Shown: positions 17,808-27,683 of the stretch, in pieces
Numbering within the stretch: position 1 is the stretch's first letter
How the letters are laid out: each line of letters begins with the position of its first letter
Assembly: GCA_001786835.1 (NCBI GenBank)
Contig: MFTO01000001.1
Coordinates: 1-49,302 of the forward strand
Source of the DNA: Candidatus Nomurabacteria bacterium RIFCSPHIGHO2_01_FULL_40_20
GTDB lineage: Bacteria; Patescibacteriota; Minisyncoccia; Phycocordibacterales; UBA9973
Direction of reading: 5' to 3'
Length of the DNA: 49,302 nucleotides
The notes under the pieces: generated by a model
What the model was told of the DNA's origin: nothing
Databases searched by the model: none
What the model saw: the letters and a program-made list of their open reading frames with translations, nothing else
Translations under genes and position numbers: made by a program

Positions 17808-18974
17808 TTACTTAGTGGCAAGCATTTTTTGTATTTCTCTCAAACCTCTGGCTCTTTTTTTCATTCCAAGCTTACTGGCAAGATTAGCCGCCTTACCATA
17901 AAGCTTTTGTCTCTCCAGAATTAGAATCCTCTTTTTTTGCATTGAATGGTCACCAGTTAGTTTAACGTACTGTGAAATAACTGACTCTGCACCTGAAAAA
18001 GAGGAGTCACTTTTCTCAATGCGATAATCAATTGCTTTAGCAAACCACTTTTTGACTAAACTTGGTTTTTCTGCTACCCAACACAGATGACCCATTTCTA
18101 CACAGTCATCTACGCGTTTTTTATTGCTCGACACATATTCCTCTGCTCTTAGTAGAACCTTTGGAATACTTGCCTTTGCCCCTACCAATTTTAGTGCCTT
18201 TACCAACTCCTCATAGAAACGAGGTGGTTCTAACTCCAGCCTGACGACCTCTTGATTTAAGATTTTTATAATCTCTGACTTAAAACCCAAGTACAAAGCG
18301 ACCTCAGCAAAATTATAAACCCAGTGGATATCGTCTTTCGGAAACCCTCTTGTCCAAATAATTTTAGCGATTTCTTCCTTTTTCTTTGGCAAGTAATTTT
18401 TGGCAATTCTCCATGCATCAGCGAGGTGGTAACTTTTTATGTTCGGCCCAGTAGTTAAATGTGTTATCGCACTCTCATAGGCACCTGTGTTCACTAGCTG
18501 AAAAGCAATCATGGTATCAGGTGTAACTCCTATCAAACCAAGGTTGTCAAACTTTTTCCTGTGCAGTTCAAGAACATTTTGGCACACATTTAAAGCTTTA
18601 TATGATTTGTACGCAGATTCAGCTTCTTCTTTTGAGCTTGAACGAGGAAGTTCACTAAGGAAGTATTCGACTAGCTTGTCCTGCTTCCACTCGTTAAGTC
18701 TATTTGGTATAGACCCGGCGGATATCATATATTTTAGACCCTCGTCGATATACATCTTACCGTACTTGTACACATTTCGGAGCGTATTATTCTCTATCGC
18801 AAAATCTACTTCGCTTACAAGAATTTTAGTTTCCAAGTAACCTTCGAACTCCAGGAGAAGATCAACTACTGCTTTATAGCCAGGTACATAGATGGAATAA
18901 AGGAATTCCACCTTGTTTTTCTTGAAAGAGAGGTTGTTTAAAAGCAACCTTAACTCCTTAACAGTTTTTTTCAT
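17808..18974 (-). CDS. Hypothetical helical-repeat-like protein
   Basis: 388-aa alpha-rich ORF; no catalytic motif recognised. Confidence 0.65.
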   Translation of the reverse strand: MKKTVKELRLLLNNLSFKKNKVEFLYSIYVPGYKAVVDLLLEFEGYLETKILVSEVDFAIENNTLRNVYKYGKMYIDEGLKYMISAGSIPNRLNEWKQDKLVEYFLSELPRSSSKEEAESAYKSYKALNVCQNVLELHRKKFDNLGLIGVTPDTMIAFQLVNTGAYESAITHLTTGPNIKSYHLADAWRIAKNYLPKKKEEIAKIIWTRGFPKDDIHWVYNFAEVALYLGFKSEIIKILNQEVVRLELEPPRFYEELVKALKLVGAKASIPKVLLRAEEYVSSNKKRVDDCVEMGHLCWVAEKPSLVKKWFAKAIDYRIEKSDSSFSGAESVISQYVKLTGDHSMQKKRILILERQKLYGKAANLASKLGMKKRARGLREIQKMLATK

Positions 18975-19094
18975 ATTGTTATGTTGTTTTATTTAAAGAA
19001 ATTTTATTCCAATACTATTACAACATACTTTTTAAGAAATTGCAATGAGAGTACTGGGAGTTATGGATATAAAAAGTTCTGATATAATTACCTG

Positions 19095-19706
19095 ATGGAT
19101 AACATAGACAAGCTAACTGAAATTTTCAAAGAATTCCCGGGTATCGGCGCACGGCAGGCAAAGCGTTTTGTGTATCACTTGATGATGCGCAATGGCGCTT
19201 ATTCAGAAAACCTAGCACAGCTTATAACTGAATTAAAAAAAGAAGTAACACAGTGCAAAGAATGTTTCCGATTTTATTTGAATTCCAAACAAAAAGATTT
19301 CGTTTGTGATTTATGCGCTGACCAAAATTCCGACTCAACCCTCCTTATGGTAGTAGAAAAAGATACTGATTTGGAATCTGTCCGCAAAAGCAGACTTTAT
19401 AATGGCAGATACTTTATTCTTGGTGGACTTGTCCCCATCGTTGAGAAAACAACCAAAAGCAAAGTGCGCGTAAATGAACTTTTGGAGAAGATAAAAAAGT
19501 CCTCTGCGCTCAAAGAAATAATTCTCGCCTTTTCCCTCTCGCCCCAAGGCGACCATACTGACCACTATATCCGCGGAGAAATAAATCCGCTCGCCGAGAA
19601 AATGGGAATCAAAATCTCCTCCCTCGGCCGTGGCCTCTCCACTGGCACCGAACTAGAATATTCCGACAACGACACCCTCAAAAATGCTCTAAAAAATCGG
19701 CAATAA
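19095..19706 (+). CDS. recR: Recombination protein RecR
   Basis: FPGIGARQAKRFVYHLM, CKECFRF...CDLCAD zinc finger, Toprim region. Confidence 0.93.
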   Translation: MDNIDKLTEIFKEFPGIGARQAKRFVYHLMMRNGAYSENLAQLITELKKEVTQCKECFRFYLNSKQKDFVCDLCADQNSDSTLLMVVEKDTDLESVRKSRLYNGRYFILGGLVPIVEKTTKSKVRVNELLEKIKKSSALKEIILAFSLSPQGDHTDHYIRGEINPLAEKMGIKISSLGRGLSTGTELEYSDNDTLKNALKNRQ

Positions 19707-19708
19707 AA

Positions 19709-20497
19709 ATGACAAAGGAAGACAAGAAAAATTTAATAAAAGCGACTCATGCTGGAGGTAAAATTTTAAAGAAATATTTCGGAAAAACTTTAAACCTTGT
19801 TGAGAAATCAATGATTGCAGATTTTAAAACCGAAGCTGATACTGAATCAGAAAAAACCATACTCCGAATACTTAAAAAAGAATTCAAAAACTACAACATC
19901 CATTCGGAAGAAAATGGAAAAATAAATAAGAGTTCTAAATACACAATCGTGATAGATCCCTTAGACGGCACTAATAATTTCGTCTTAGGAATTCCTAATT
20001 TTTCTATTACCATCGCAGTACTCTTTGAGGGTGAAGCTATTGCTGGAGTAATTCATCAACCTATCCTTAAGCAAACTTACTTTGCGGAAAAAGGCAAGGG
20101 CGCTTTTTTGAATAATAAAAAAATAAAGGTAAACAATAATAAAGACCCAAAAGCTTTAACCATCGCCTATAGCTGTGGCTATAAAACTTCGCATACACGC
20201 ATTGCAAATATCATCCGCTCTTTGGTTGTTTCTAAATTCTACAAACGGGTAACCTTCAATTGGTCTCCAGCTTATGACCATTGCCTCTTGGCGTCTGGAA
20301 AAATAGAAGCACTGATAACTGACGCTGGCACAGAAATATACGATTTTGGCGCCGGAAAATTAATCGCAAAAGAAGCCGGCGCCAAGATTTACACCCTAGA
20401 CGGCAAAAAAGATACTGATTTCTTAAACGATGCATTCATTATAGGTAATAGTGAAAAGGTAATAAAAAATGTCCTCAAAAGAATTCCAAATAGATAA
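19709..20497 (+). CDS. Inositol monophosphatase family protein
   Basis: VIDPLDGTNNFVLGIPNFSITIAVLFEGEAIAGVIHQP. Confidence 0.9.
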   Translation: MTKEDKKNLIKATHAGGKILKKYFGKTLNLVEKSMIADFKTEADTESEKTILRILKKEFKNYNIHSEENGKINKSSKYTIVIDPLDGTNNFVLGIPNFSITIAVLFEGEAIAGVIHQPILKQTYFAEKGKGAFLNNKKIKVNNNKDPKALTIAYSCGYKTSHTRIANIIRSLVVSKFYKRVTFNWSPAYDHCLLASGKIEALITDAGTEIYDFGAGKLIAKEAGAKIYTLDGKKDTDFLNDAFIIGNSEKVIKNVLKRIPNR

Positions 20498-20571
20498 CAA
20501 CAGAGAATTTGGTTTCAAGCTCAAAAATTATATTGGATCTAATTATAGTAAGTAAGCGATGAATTTAGAAT

Positions 20572-20874
20572 TTACTGTTCTTTTTTCCAGCGAATTTGAA
20601 AACGCTGTTGGTAAATTTTTATTACTTCATTAAAAATAGCTGACATATTATTTACTAATACTGTTTTTCTTATTTCATCTTTTTTTAGAATATCATACTG
20701 CGCAAGATAATCATCCTGTAAATCAAAATAACGCCTAGTTAAAAACTCTTTTATCCCTCCAGATGTTTCTACTAAATTTATATTATTTCCTAAATATTCA
20801 ATTAAATACCTCAAAAAATCCTGATCGATTTCTGGTTCCTTGGTTTTTTCTATATTCGAATTAAACTCACTCAT
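20572..20874 (-). CDS. Hypothetical protein
   Basis: 100-aa ORF immediately downstream of rplU. Confidence 0.5.
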   Translation of the reverse strand: MSEFNSNIEKTKEPEIDQDFLRYLIEYLGNNINLVETSGGIKEFLTRRYFDLQDDYLAQYDILKKDEIRKTVLVNNMSAIFNEVIKIYQQRFQIRWKKEQ

Positions 20875-21209
20875 TATTTTATGCTAGTTATTTTTACCTT
20901 GAAAAATGGCTGGCGGTGAGTGTTACGGCGGAGATATCGAGACTTTTGTTTGTATTTCATGACGAGAACTTTGCGAGCGCGTCCGATTTCTATTATTTCA
21001 GCATTTACTTTTGCTCCAGTAATGTAAGGAGTACCGATGGTGGTGTCTTTGCCGTCGTCCACCAAGAGCACTTTATCAAAAGAGATTTTGTCGCCTTTGG
21101 CATATTCTTTGCCAAGAGTTTTTATTTTTTCAATAGAAACAATCATCCCTTCGGAGACTTTGTATTGCTTTCCGCCTGTTTGTATGACTGCAAATTCATC
21201 CTTTTTCAT
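20874..21209 (-). CDS. rplU: 50S ribosomal protein L21
   Basis: FAVIQTGGKQYKVSEGMIVSIEKI...YKQKSRYLRRNTHRQPFFKVKI. Confidence 0.93.
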   Translation of the reverse strand: MKKDEFAVIQTGGKQYKVSEGMIVSIEKIKTLGKEYAKGDKISFDKVLLVDDGKDTTIGTPYITGAKVNAEIIEIGRARKVLVMKYKQKSRYLRRNTHRQPFFKVKITSIK

Positions 21210-21266
21210 ATTATTTGATACTAGCTCAAATTTGAGAAAATTGCAAACCTTTGCTATGATAAAAGG

Positions 21267-22292
21267 ATGCAAACCAAAATCATAGAGCGTTATTTTTTCT
21301 TTGGGCTACTCCTCGCTACTTTTATTTTTACCTTTTTTATTTTCCAGCCTTTTTGGATAGTGCTCGTTTTGAGTATTTGTTTTTCTATAGTCCTATACCC
21401 TTTTTATGAATGGTTTAGGGAAAGGAGATTGCCGAGCTGGCTCTCTAGTCTGCTCACTGTGCTTTTGTTCACATTGGTGCTCTTGGGACCTATTGCGGGC
21501 ATTGGGATATTGGTGTTTGACCAAAGTCAAGATGTTTACCGTTCGGTGGTAGAAGGACAAGGCGTCGGCACATTTATAGATTCTATTGATAACGGAGTTA
21601 ATAAATTATTGCCTCAAGGTATAACTTTTGATGTCAAAGAAAAAATCTCAGACTTTGTGCTTGTGGTTTCAAATAACATCACGAAAATATTTAGTACCAC
21701 TCTTTCCGCTTTTTTCTCTTTGACACTCATGCTTTTAGCTATTTTTTATTTTTTGAAAGACGGCGCCAAGTGGCGACAGAAATTGGTAGAGCTCTCTCCG
21801 CTTAGAGATAAAGACGACAAAAAAATAATCGTGCGTTTAGAGAAAGCGGTCAATGGGGTAATCAAGGGTTATCTCTTGATTGCGGTAATCCAAGGACTAC
21901 TCATGGGTGTTGGTTTTTCTATTTTTGGAATTCCCAACGGCGCGCTCTGGGGAGTGGTCGCGGCTATTGCGTCCTTAGTCCCGATGATAGGCACGGCTTT
22001 CGTCTCTGTGCCGGCAATTATTTTTCTTTTCGCCACCGGACACGATGTCTCGGCTTTTGGATTTATAATTTGGTCTGTAGTCGTGGTGGGCACGGTTGAT
22101 AATTTATTAAATCCGTTTATCGTGGGCAGTAAAATAAACATTCCTCCCCTTTTTATTCTCTTTGCGGTCCTCGGAGGTATTTCTATTATGGGACCCGTCG
22201 GAGTCTTGGTGGGGCCACTCGCGGTGAGCTTGCTTTATACTTTGATTTCAATTTACAAAAGTGAATTTAAACAGGACACTGTTTTACAATAA
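21267..22292 (+). CDS. AI-2E family transporter (putative permease)
   Basis: Multi-TM; LLMGVGFSIFGIPNGALWGVVAAIASLVPMIGTAFVSVPAII, GPVGVLVGPLAVSLLYTL. Confidence 0.88.
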   Translation: MQTKIIERYFFFGLLLATFIFTFFIFQPFWIVLVLSICFSIVLYPFYEWFRERRLPSWLSSLLTVLLFTLVLLGPIAGIGILVFDQSQDVYRSVVEGQGVGTFIDSIDNGVNKLLPQGITFDVKEKISDFVLVVSNNITKIFSTTLSAFFSLTLMLLAIFYFLKDGAKWRQKLVELSPLRDKDDKKIIVRLEKAVNGVIKGYLLIAVIQGLLMGVGFSIFGIPNGALWGVVAAIASLVPMIGTAFVSVPAIIFLFATGHDVSAFGFIIWSVVVVGTVDNLLNPFIVGSKINIPPLFILFAVLGGISIMGPVGVLVGPLAVSLLYTLISIYKSEFKQDTVLQ

Positions 22293-22304
22293 ATTACTTT
22301 TTTT

Positions 22305-23717
22305 ATGTCAATCCAGTTTTACAACACTCTCACGCGCCAAAAAGAAGAATTTGTGCCTATCAACGCTAGCGAAGTCAAGTTTTACAGTTGCGGGCCAACG
22401 GTTTACAACTACCCACATATTGGAAACTACCGAGCTTACACTTTTGCCGATATTTTAAAACGGGTGCTTTTATACAATGACTACAAAGTGAAGCACATCA
22501 TGAACATCACGGACATTGACGACAAAACTATTCGCGACTCACAAAAAGAAGGAAAAAGTTTGAAGGAATTCACCGAGTTTTATACGGAAGGTTTTTTGGA
22601 AGATGTAAAAAAACTAAACATTCTGCCTCCAGAAAAATTCACCAAGGCCACAGACTACGTGGATGAAATGGTGAAAATTGTGGAGACACTTCTCAAAAAA
22701 GGCATTGCTTATAAAAGTGAAGACGGGTCTATTTATTATGATATTAAAAAATTTCCAAATTACGGCAAACTCTCTCGCCTCGTTTTAGAAGAACAAAAAG
22801 AAAACGCGAGCGGTAGAATCAAGACCGACGAATACGACAAAGAAAACGCGCAAGATTTCGCTCTTTGGAAAGCGTGGGATGAAAATGATGGCGAGGTTTT
22901 CTGGACCCCGCCCTTCGCGAAGGGCGGGGGGGCAACCTCTTTAGGCAAAGGACGACCCGGCTGGCACATAGAATGCTCCGCTATGAGTATGGCAAATCTG
23001 GGTGAGCAAATAGATGTGCATACTGGTGGAGTGGACAATATATTCCCTCACCATGAAAACGAAATCGCCCAGAGTGAAGGCGCCACCGGCAAGCAATTTG
23101 TAAAGTACTGGGTGCACAACGAATGGGTCTTGGTAGATGGCAAAAAAATGGCAAAGTCTGCGCACAATTTTTATACTCTCAAAGATTTGACCGATAAAGG
23201 CATTGATCCGCTCGTTTACCGTTTTTGGCTACTGATGGCAAACTACGGCACGCGGGTAAACTTCGTCTGGGACGCGCTCAAAGCTTCCGAAGTTGCGCTC
23301 AAACGTTTACAGCGACTTTATTTGGAGCTAGGACCCTCCGACGCTAAAGCTTTGGAGGGCAAGGAAGAAGTAGGGAGAATAGATGAGAATTATAAAAAGA
23401 AATTCAAAGAGCATGTCAGTAATGATCTAGATACTCCTCGCGGACTCTCCACGCTGTGGGATTTAATAAAAGATGAAAATATCCCCGACGCCGACAAGAA
23501 GGCAACCATCCTAGACTTTGATAAAGTGCTAGGTCTCGGCTTTGCGGATTTAAAAGAAGACATAATTCCAGAAGAAATTACTAAGCTCGTAAACGAACGC
23601 GCCCTCGCTCGCCAAAATAAAGACTTTAAACTTTCTGACGACCTCCGTACGCAAATAAATTCTCTTGGCTTTGATGTGAAAGACACCGACCTAGGCCAAA
23701 AGGTTTCAAAAATCTAG
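22305..23717 (+). CDS. cysS: Cysteine--tRNA ligase, with palindrome-encoded inserts
   Basis: FYSCGPTVYNYPHIGNYRAYTFADIL, GRPGWHIECSAMSMANLG, HHENEIAQSEG, KMAKSAHNFYTL. Confidence 0.96.
   Translation: MSIQFYNTLTRQKEEFVPINASEVKFYSCGPTVYNYPHIGNYRAYTFADILKRVLLYNDYKVKHIMNITDIDDKTIRDSQKEGKSLKEFTEFYTEGFLEDVKKLNILPPEKFTKATDYVDEMVKIVETLLKKGIAYKSEDGSIYYDIKKFPNYGKLSRLVLEEQKENASGRIKTDEYDKENAQDFALWKAWDENDGEVFWTPPFAKGGGATSLGKGRPGWHIECSAMSMANLGEQIDVHTGGVDNIFPHHENEIAQSEGATGKQFVKYWVHNEWVLVDGKKMAKSAHNFYTLKDLTDKGIDPLVYRFWLLMANYGTRVNFVWDALKASEVALKRLQRLYLELGPSDAKALEGKEEVGRIDENYKKKFKEHVSNDLDTPRGLSTLWDLIKDENIPDADKKATILDFDKVLGLGFADLKEDIIPEEITKLVNERALARQNKDFKLSDDLRTQINSLGFDVKDTDLGQKVSKI
22906..22929. repeat. Perfect 24-bp palindrome CCCCGCCCTTCGCGAAGGGCGGGG inside cysS
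   Basis: Direct reading; encodes PPFAKGG in frame. Confidence 0.95.
23334..23359. repeat. 26-nt imperfect palindrome CCCTCCGACGCTAAAGCTTTGGAGGG inside cysS
   Basis: Six perfect outer pairs plus inner pairing; encodes PSDAKALEG in frame. Confidence 0.85.
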
Positions 23718-23796
23718 CCTTCCCTTTTTCTGGGTTTTGTGGTAAAAATCATATAGATAGAATCTAATTTTTTAATTTGTTCTAAAACTTAATAGC

Positions 23797-24093
23797 ATGG
23801 AAGTATTAAAAGCATTAATCGGTGTAATCATTTGCGTAATGGTTATCGCTTTTCTTTGGACACTTATTTTAAAACCTGCATTGGAGTACATAATGTATAG
23901 ACCTGGCACAGGAATAAGAATAAGGGAGACGTACAAAGAAATGGATAAAAAAGAAGATTTCCTTCTTCATTATAATATCCGAAAGAAATATAACATCAAG
24001 AATTTCTCGAGGATAGTTATGCACAGAGAGATACAAGATGAGAAAACTGAACCACCATATAGAAACTTTCAAATGGTGGTAGAATATTGGTAA
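23797..24093 (+). CDS. Small membrane-anchored hypothetical protein
   Basis: N-terminal TM helix ALIGVIICVMVIAFLWTLIL; own terminator downstream. Confidence 0.6.
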   Translation: MEVLKALIGVIICVMVIAFLWTLILKPALEYIMYRPGTGIRIRETYKEMDKKEDFLLHYNIRKKYNIKNFSRIVMHREIQDEKTEPPYRNFQMVVEYW

Positions 24094-24118
24094 TTTTTTT
24101 GTAAAGCCCCCAAACCAA

Positions 24119-24160
24119 AATAGTCAAACCTGGCAATAGTAAAGTTTGACTATTTTTATT
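24119..24160 (+). terminator. Terminator
   Basis: AATAGTCAAAC...GTTTGACTATTTTTATT. Confidence 0.75.
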
Positions 24161-24174
24161 TCAATAATAATTTT

Positions 24175-24206
24175 TCATTCTAACATTCTATAGAACATTG
24201 GAATGA
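24175..24206. repeat. 32-bp palindromic repeat, copy 1
   Basis: TCATTCTAACATTCTATAGAACATTGGAATGA, identical to 32403-32434. Confidence 0.93.
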
Positions 24207-24208
24207 CT

Positions 24209-25324
24209 TTAAAGTAGTTTTACAATATCGTGATACGTCACCACGAGCATGAGGATGATAAGGAGCGCAAAGCCGATGGTGTTGGTGATGTTAAAGATTT
24301 TTGGATTTATTCGCGAGCCTTTTATTTTTTCAATAAGGAGAAAGAGCAGTCGTCCACCGTCGAGCGCCGGAAATGGAATCAGGTTTATGATGGCGAGGTT
24401 GATAGAGATAAGCGCCGCGAAAGATAGGAGGTATACAAAACCAAACTGCGCTGCATCCCCCACGATGCCAACGATGCCAACAGGTCCAGTAACTGAATCA
24501 AAACTCCCCTCGCCTTTAATTCCGTCCGCAATCAGCGTATAGAGCCCTACTGCAGTGCCTTTAGTCACAGAGAGGTTCAGCTTCATTCCTTGCCAAAGTG
24601 AGCTAAATAAAGGCAATTTGAGCGTTCCTACTGTGTCTAGAGCCACTCCTATCAAAGGACTCCCAGTTTCAGAGTCTGTTTTCGGAACAATCTCTACGGT
24701 ATTTAATTTATTTTCTCTACCTCGCAGATAGCCAACCTCTACCCCATCCTCACCAGAATTTTCAGAAATAAATTCTTTGAATTTCTCTGGAGTTATATTC
24801 GGTGCTTCTAAAAAATTATCCTCCCTGTTTGCTAAATAAACCACTTTGTCTCCCGACTCCAGCCCTGCAATTTCTGCCGGAGAATCTTTGAGCACGGAGA
24901 CTATCAACAAATTTGTATCTTTGAGTTCATATCCCGCCGGCGCGTTTTGAAGCGACATCGGAAGCCCAGACATAAAACCAACAGAAAATAAAACCCAAGC
25001 CAACACAAAGTTCATAAACACTCCCGCGAAAAGAACAATCGCTTGTTGCCATCGAGGCTTGTTTACAAAACTTCTGTTTGCATCGGGTCCGGTAGTATTT
25101 TCTGCATCCGGATTTTCTCCGAAAATTTTTACAAATCCTCCAATCGGAAGCCAATTTAGGGTATACTCCGTGTCCCCTTTTTTAAAAAGTGTCGCCGCTT
25201 TCGGCGGAAAACCAAAACCAAATTCGTCCACCCGAATATCAAATTTCCGCGCCGTAAAAAAATGCCCCCACTCGTGGACCAAGACTAACACTAGTAAAAT
25301 TACTAAAAATATAATTACGGACAT
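24209..25324 (-). CDS. rseP: Site-2 protease RseP family zinc metalloprotease
   Basis: VHEWGHFFTARKF, PDZ region, INLIPFPALDGGRLLF. Confidence 0.92.
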   Translation of the reverse strand: MSVIIFLVILLVLVLVHEWGHFFTARKFDIRVDEFGFGFPPKAATLFKKGDTEYTLNWLPIGGFVKIFGENPDAENTTGPDANRSFVNKPRWQQAIVLFAGVFMNFVLAWVLFSVGFMSGLPMSLQNAPAGYELKDTNLLIVSVLKDSPAEIAGLESGDKVVYLANREDNFLEAPNITPEKFKEFISENSGEDGVEVGYLRGRENKLNTVEIVPKTDSETGSPLIGVALDTVGTLKLPLFSSLWQGMKLNLSVTKGTAVGLYTLIADGIKGEGSFDSVTGPVGIVGIVGDAAQFGFVYLLSFAALISINLAIINLIPFPALDGGRLLFLLIEKIKGSRINPKIFNITNTIGFALLIILMLVVTYHDIVKLL

Positions 25325-25326
25325 TA

Positions 25327-27099
25327 TTAACTCACTTCTTGTTTATAACAGTCTTCACAATACACTATTTTTTCCAGATTGTCATACGTGGTCTTAAAAG
25401 AATTTCCGCAAGGAGAATTGCCATGATAAGGATGCTCTATAGTATTTTTATATTTTTCATTTTTAGATTGCAATCCAGCGCAATCGCAATACCTCTCTCT
25501 GAGCTTGAGAGCATTCCTGTAGTCTAATCTTTTATGATGACGACAATTAGGGCAGTATCTAGGGAGTGGAATATTATTTTGTTTATAAAATATAAGTTCG
25601 TTTGGCATAATCCGGAAAGCAGTCTGACAATTATGCTCACCCTCGCCTTCGTTCATACAACCTATTACTTGCTCAGCAATATTCTCCGGTATTCCAGTAA
25701 CATCATCCGGCACGGTATGAGTATCCATTGTTGTTTTATATTCTCGCTCTTTAAGCTCTTTCCATGCATACCCAGCGCTTTCTGCTTCTTTCTTGTTTAA
25801 CGGAAAATGTTCCTGCGCCATGGATTCGTTGTAAGCAAAAGGAGAAACTTCGGGTGGGAAAAACTCACCATAGCCATATTTGCGACCGCTCTTATCAATA
25901 TATTGCATACTTTGTATATGTTCTTTAATTTTTTGAATCAATTCTTGGTATTCTTCTTTAGTGTATTGCTTGTTTAAAATACAATATTCTTTTTTCCGCA
26001 AACCAATACACCCAAAAAGATTAGAGGAAGAATCGCAATTGGAGCAATATTCTATGGAATTGCAACCATTGGAACACAGATCACTGAATTTTACATCATA
26101 ATTTTGTTTTGGAATTGCATGACACTCGTATAAAAGTTCATTTTGTATCGGAGACACAGTCACATCCATAGAATTTTTCAAGCCCATGGTAAAAAATAGA
26201 TTTTTTGAATCTTCACAATCATTGATAAAAAAGGCGTTTTCGCATTTATTGGAATTTAAAGCATAGTCCCCTGTCACATTTTCATTTTTCTTGCCATGCA
26301 TATAACGATGAGGAAACTTTTCCCACATACGGTTTACTTTTTCTTCAAAATGTGAAAAGTTCTGTCTGGAAGTAATTTTAAATTCTTTTAGCTTTGACTC
26401 GTATTTTTCCTTAGTATAAGGCTCGTTCCAAATGTAGTACTGCCTATCTTTTAACCCTACACAACCAAAACAATCCGAGCAATTATTACAATCGCGCAAA
26501 AACCAAGAATCCCGACAGGTAGTGGAGTCCACGGAAAATTTACAATTGTAACAAGAATCGCAATTGAAAGATTCATAACACCTATCACATTTGGTAATAT
26601 GGTCGCAGTCCAGACAATTTGTGCTCTCTGTTAGGTAACTCGAATACATGCAGTCTTCGTTGCCTCCAAGCGCCGTAAAACACATATAGCAATTCTTAGA
26701 ATCCACAATATAGTTTGAAGTATCAGAATTTACACTATTCACCTGCCAAAGAGCAATGCGTGGAGCTACTTTACCAAGTTCCATAAATTGTTCAAAGAAT
26801 GATTTTGAGAAATCATAATCTCTGCCATATTCCGTGCCATCCCATCCATCACCATACCAATACTCTCTAGAATAAACTGGGAAGGACACATTTTCATCAT
26901 AAAAACTGACTACTTTTTTACCGGTACCTGTGCAAAGACGTAAGCTAAGCACTCGCTCATTTCTACGCATAAGTCTCCGACGAAAACGCTCCTCGGGAGA
27001 AAAAGTCGGAAGTGGAACTCCTATTTTCTCGCAAAAAGAAGCTTCATCGTCTGTGATGATAAATTCTTTTTTTGTTGCCTGACAAATTCGTTTCTGCAT
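25327..27099 (-). CDS. Large Cys-rich double-zinc-ribbon-like protein, paralog A (degenerate N-terminal ribbon)
   Basis: Central CYESFNCDSCYNCKF...CNNCSDCFGCVGL; C-terminal PRYCPNCRHHKRLDYRN...YCEDCYKQEVS; NKQYTKEEY motif. Confidence 0.85.
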   Translation of the reverse strand: MQKRICQATKKEFIITDDEASFCEKIGVPLPTFSPEERFRRRLMRRNERVLSLRLCTGTGKKVVSFYDENVSFPVYSREYWYGDGWDGTEYGRDYDFSKSFFEQFMELGKVAPRIALWQVNSVNSDTSNYIVDSKNCYMCFTALGGNEDCMYSSYLTESTNCLDCDHITKCDRCYESFNCDSCYNCKFSVDSTTCRDSWFLRDCNNCSDCFGCVGLKDRQYYIWNEPYTKEKYESKLKEFKITSRQNFSHFEEKVNRMWEKFPHRYMHGKKNENVTGDYALNSNKCENAFFINDCEDSKNLFFTMGLKNSMDVTVSPIQNELLYECHAIPKQNYDVKFSDLCSNGCNSIEYCSNCDSSSNLFGCIGLRKKEYCILNKQYTKEEYQELIQKIKEHIQSMQYIDKSGRKYGYGEFFPPEVSPFAYNESMAQEHFPLNKKEAESAGYAWKELKEREYKTTMDTHTVPDDVTGIPENIAEQVIGCMNEGEGEHNCQTAFRIMPNELIFYKQNNIPLPRYCPNCRHHKRLDYRNALKLRERYCDCAGLQSKNEKYKNTIEHPYHGNSPCGNSFKTTYDNLEKIVYCEDCYKQEVS

Positions 27100-27105
27100 A
27101 AACTT

Positions 27106-27657
27106 CTAATTCATAGACTCCTTTTCTTTCTTGCTAAAAATTGCTTCCAGATTTTTGTTGGTTTCGTCAATAATTTTTTGTAAGTCGTCTTTGGCGCGGA
27201 ATTTTTCGTCTTCGGTCATCTTGCCAGCTTTTTCTTGTTCTTGAATATCTTCCCAAATCTCTTCGCGTAGTCGACGCACTGAAATTCTAGCTTCTTCAAG
27301 TTTCTCTTTTAATACTTTTACCAAACTCTGCCTGTTCTCGGTCGTGAGTTGCGGAAAAATAACTCTGATTCCTGCCTCGTCCACCGCAAGCGAAAGACCT
27401 AGGTTTGCGCCAGCAATTGCTTTCTCTATGCCCTTTATCTGACTCTTGTCCCAAGGCGAAATACGCAAAGTCTTCGGGTCCTCAATCGCGATAGAAGCCA
27501 CATTTTTAAGTGGAGTATACGCGCCATAAGACTCTACCGATATGCCGTCTAGCGCCATCGGCGACGCTCGGCCGATATTTAGTTGGTTGTATTCCTTACT
27601 CAAAAAATCTTCTATCTTTTTAACCTCTGCCTTAAAATTTGAAAAATTGTATTGCAT
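27106..27657 (-). CDS. frr: Ribosome recycling factor
   Basis: LNIGRASPMALDGISVESYGAYTPLKNVASIAIEDPKTLRISPWD. Confidence 0.95.
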   Translation of the reverse strand: MQYNFSNFKAEVKKIEDFLSKEYNQLNIGRASPMALDGISVESYGAYTPLKNVASIAIEDPKTLRISPWDKSQIKGIEKAIAGANLGLSLAVDEAGIRVIFPQLTTENRQSLVKVLKEKLEEARISVRRLREEIWEDIQEQEKAGKMTEDEKFRAKDDLQKIIDETNKNLEAIFSKKEKESMN

Positions 27658-27683
27658 CCCTGTATTGTAGCATATTTTTTAAA

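Noticed and set aside
20471-20557. 28-aa ORF MSSKEFQIDNNREFGFKLKNYIGSNYSK overlapping the end of the phosphatase gene
   Set aside because: Too short and no supporting signal
24455-24485. acgatgccaacgatgccaac tandem repeat in rseP
   Set aside because: Encodes GIVGIVGD, ordinary for the GPVGI region of RseP
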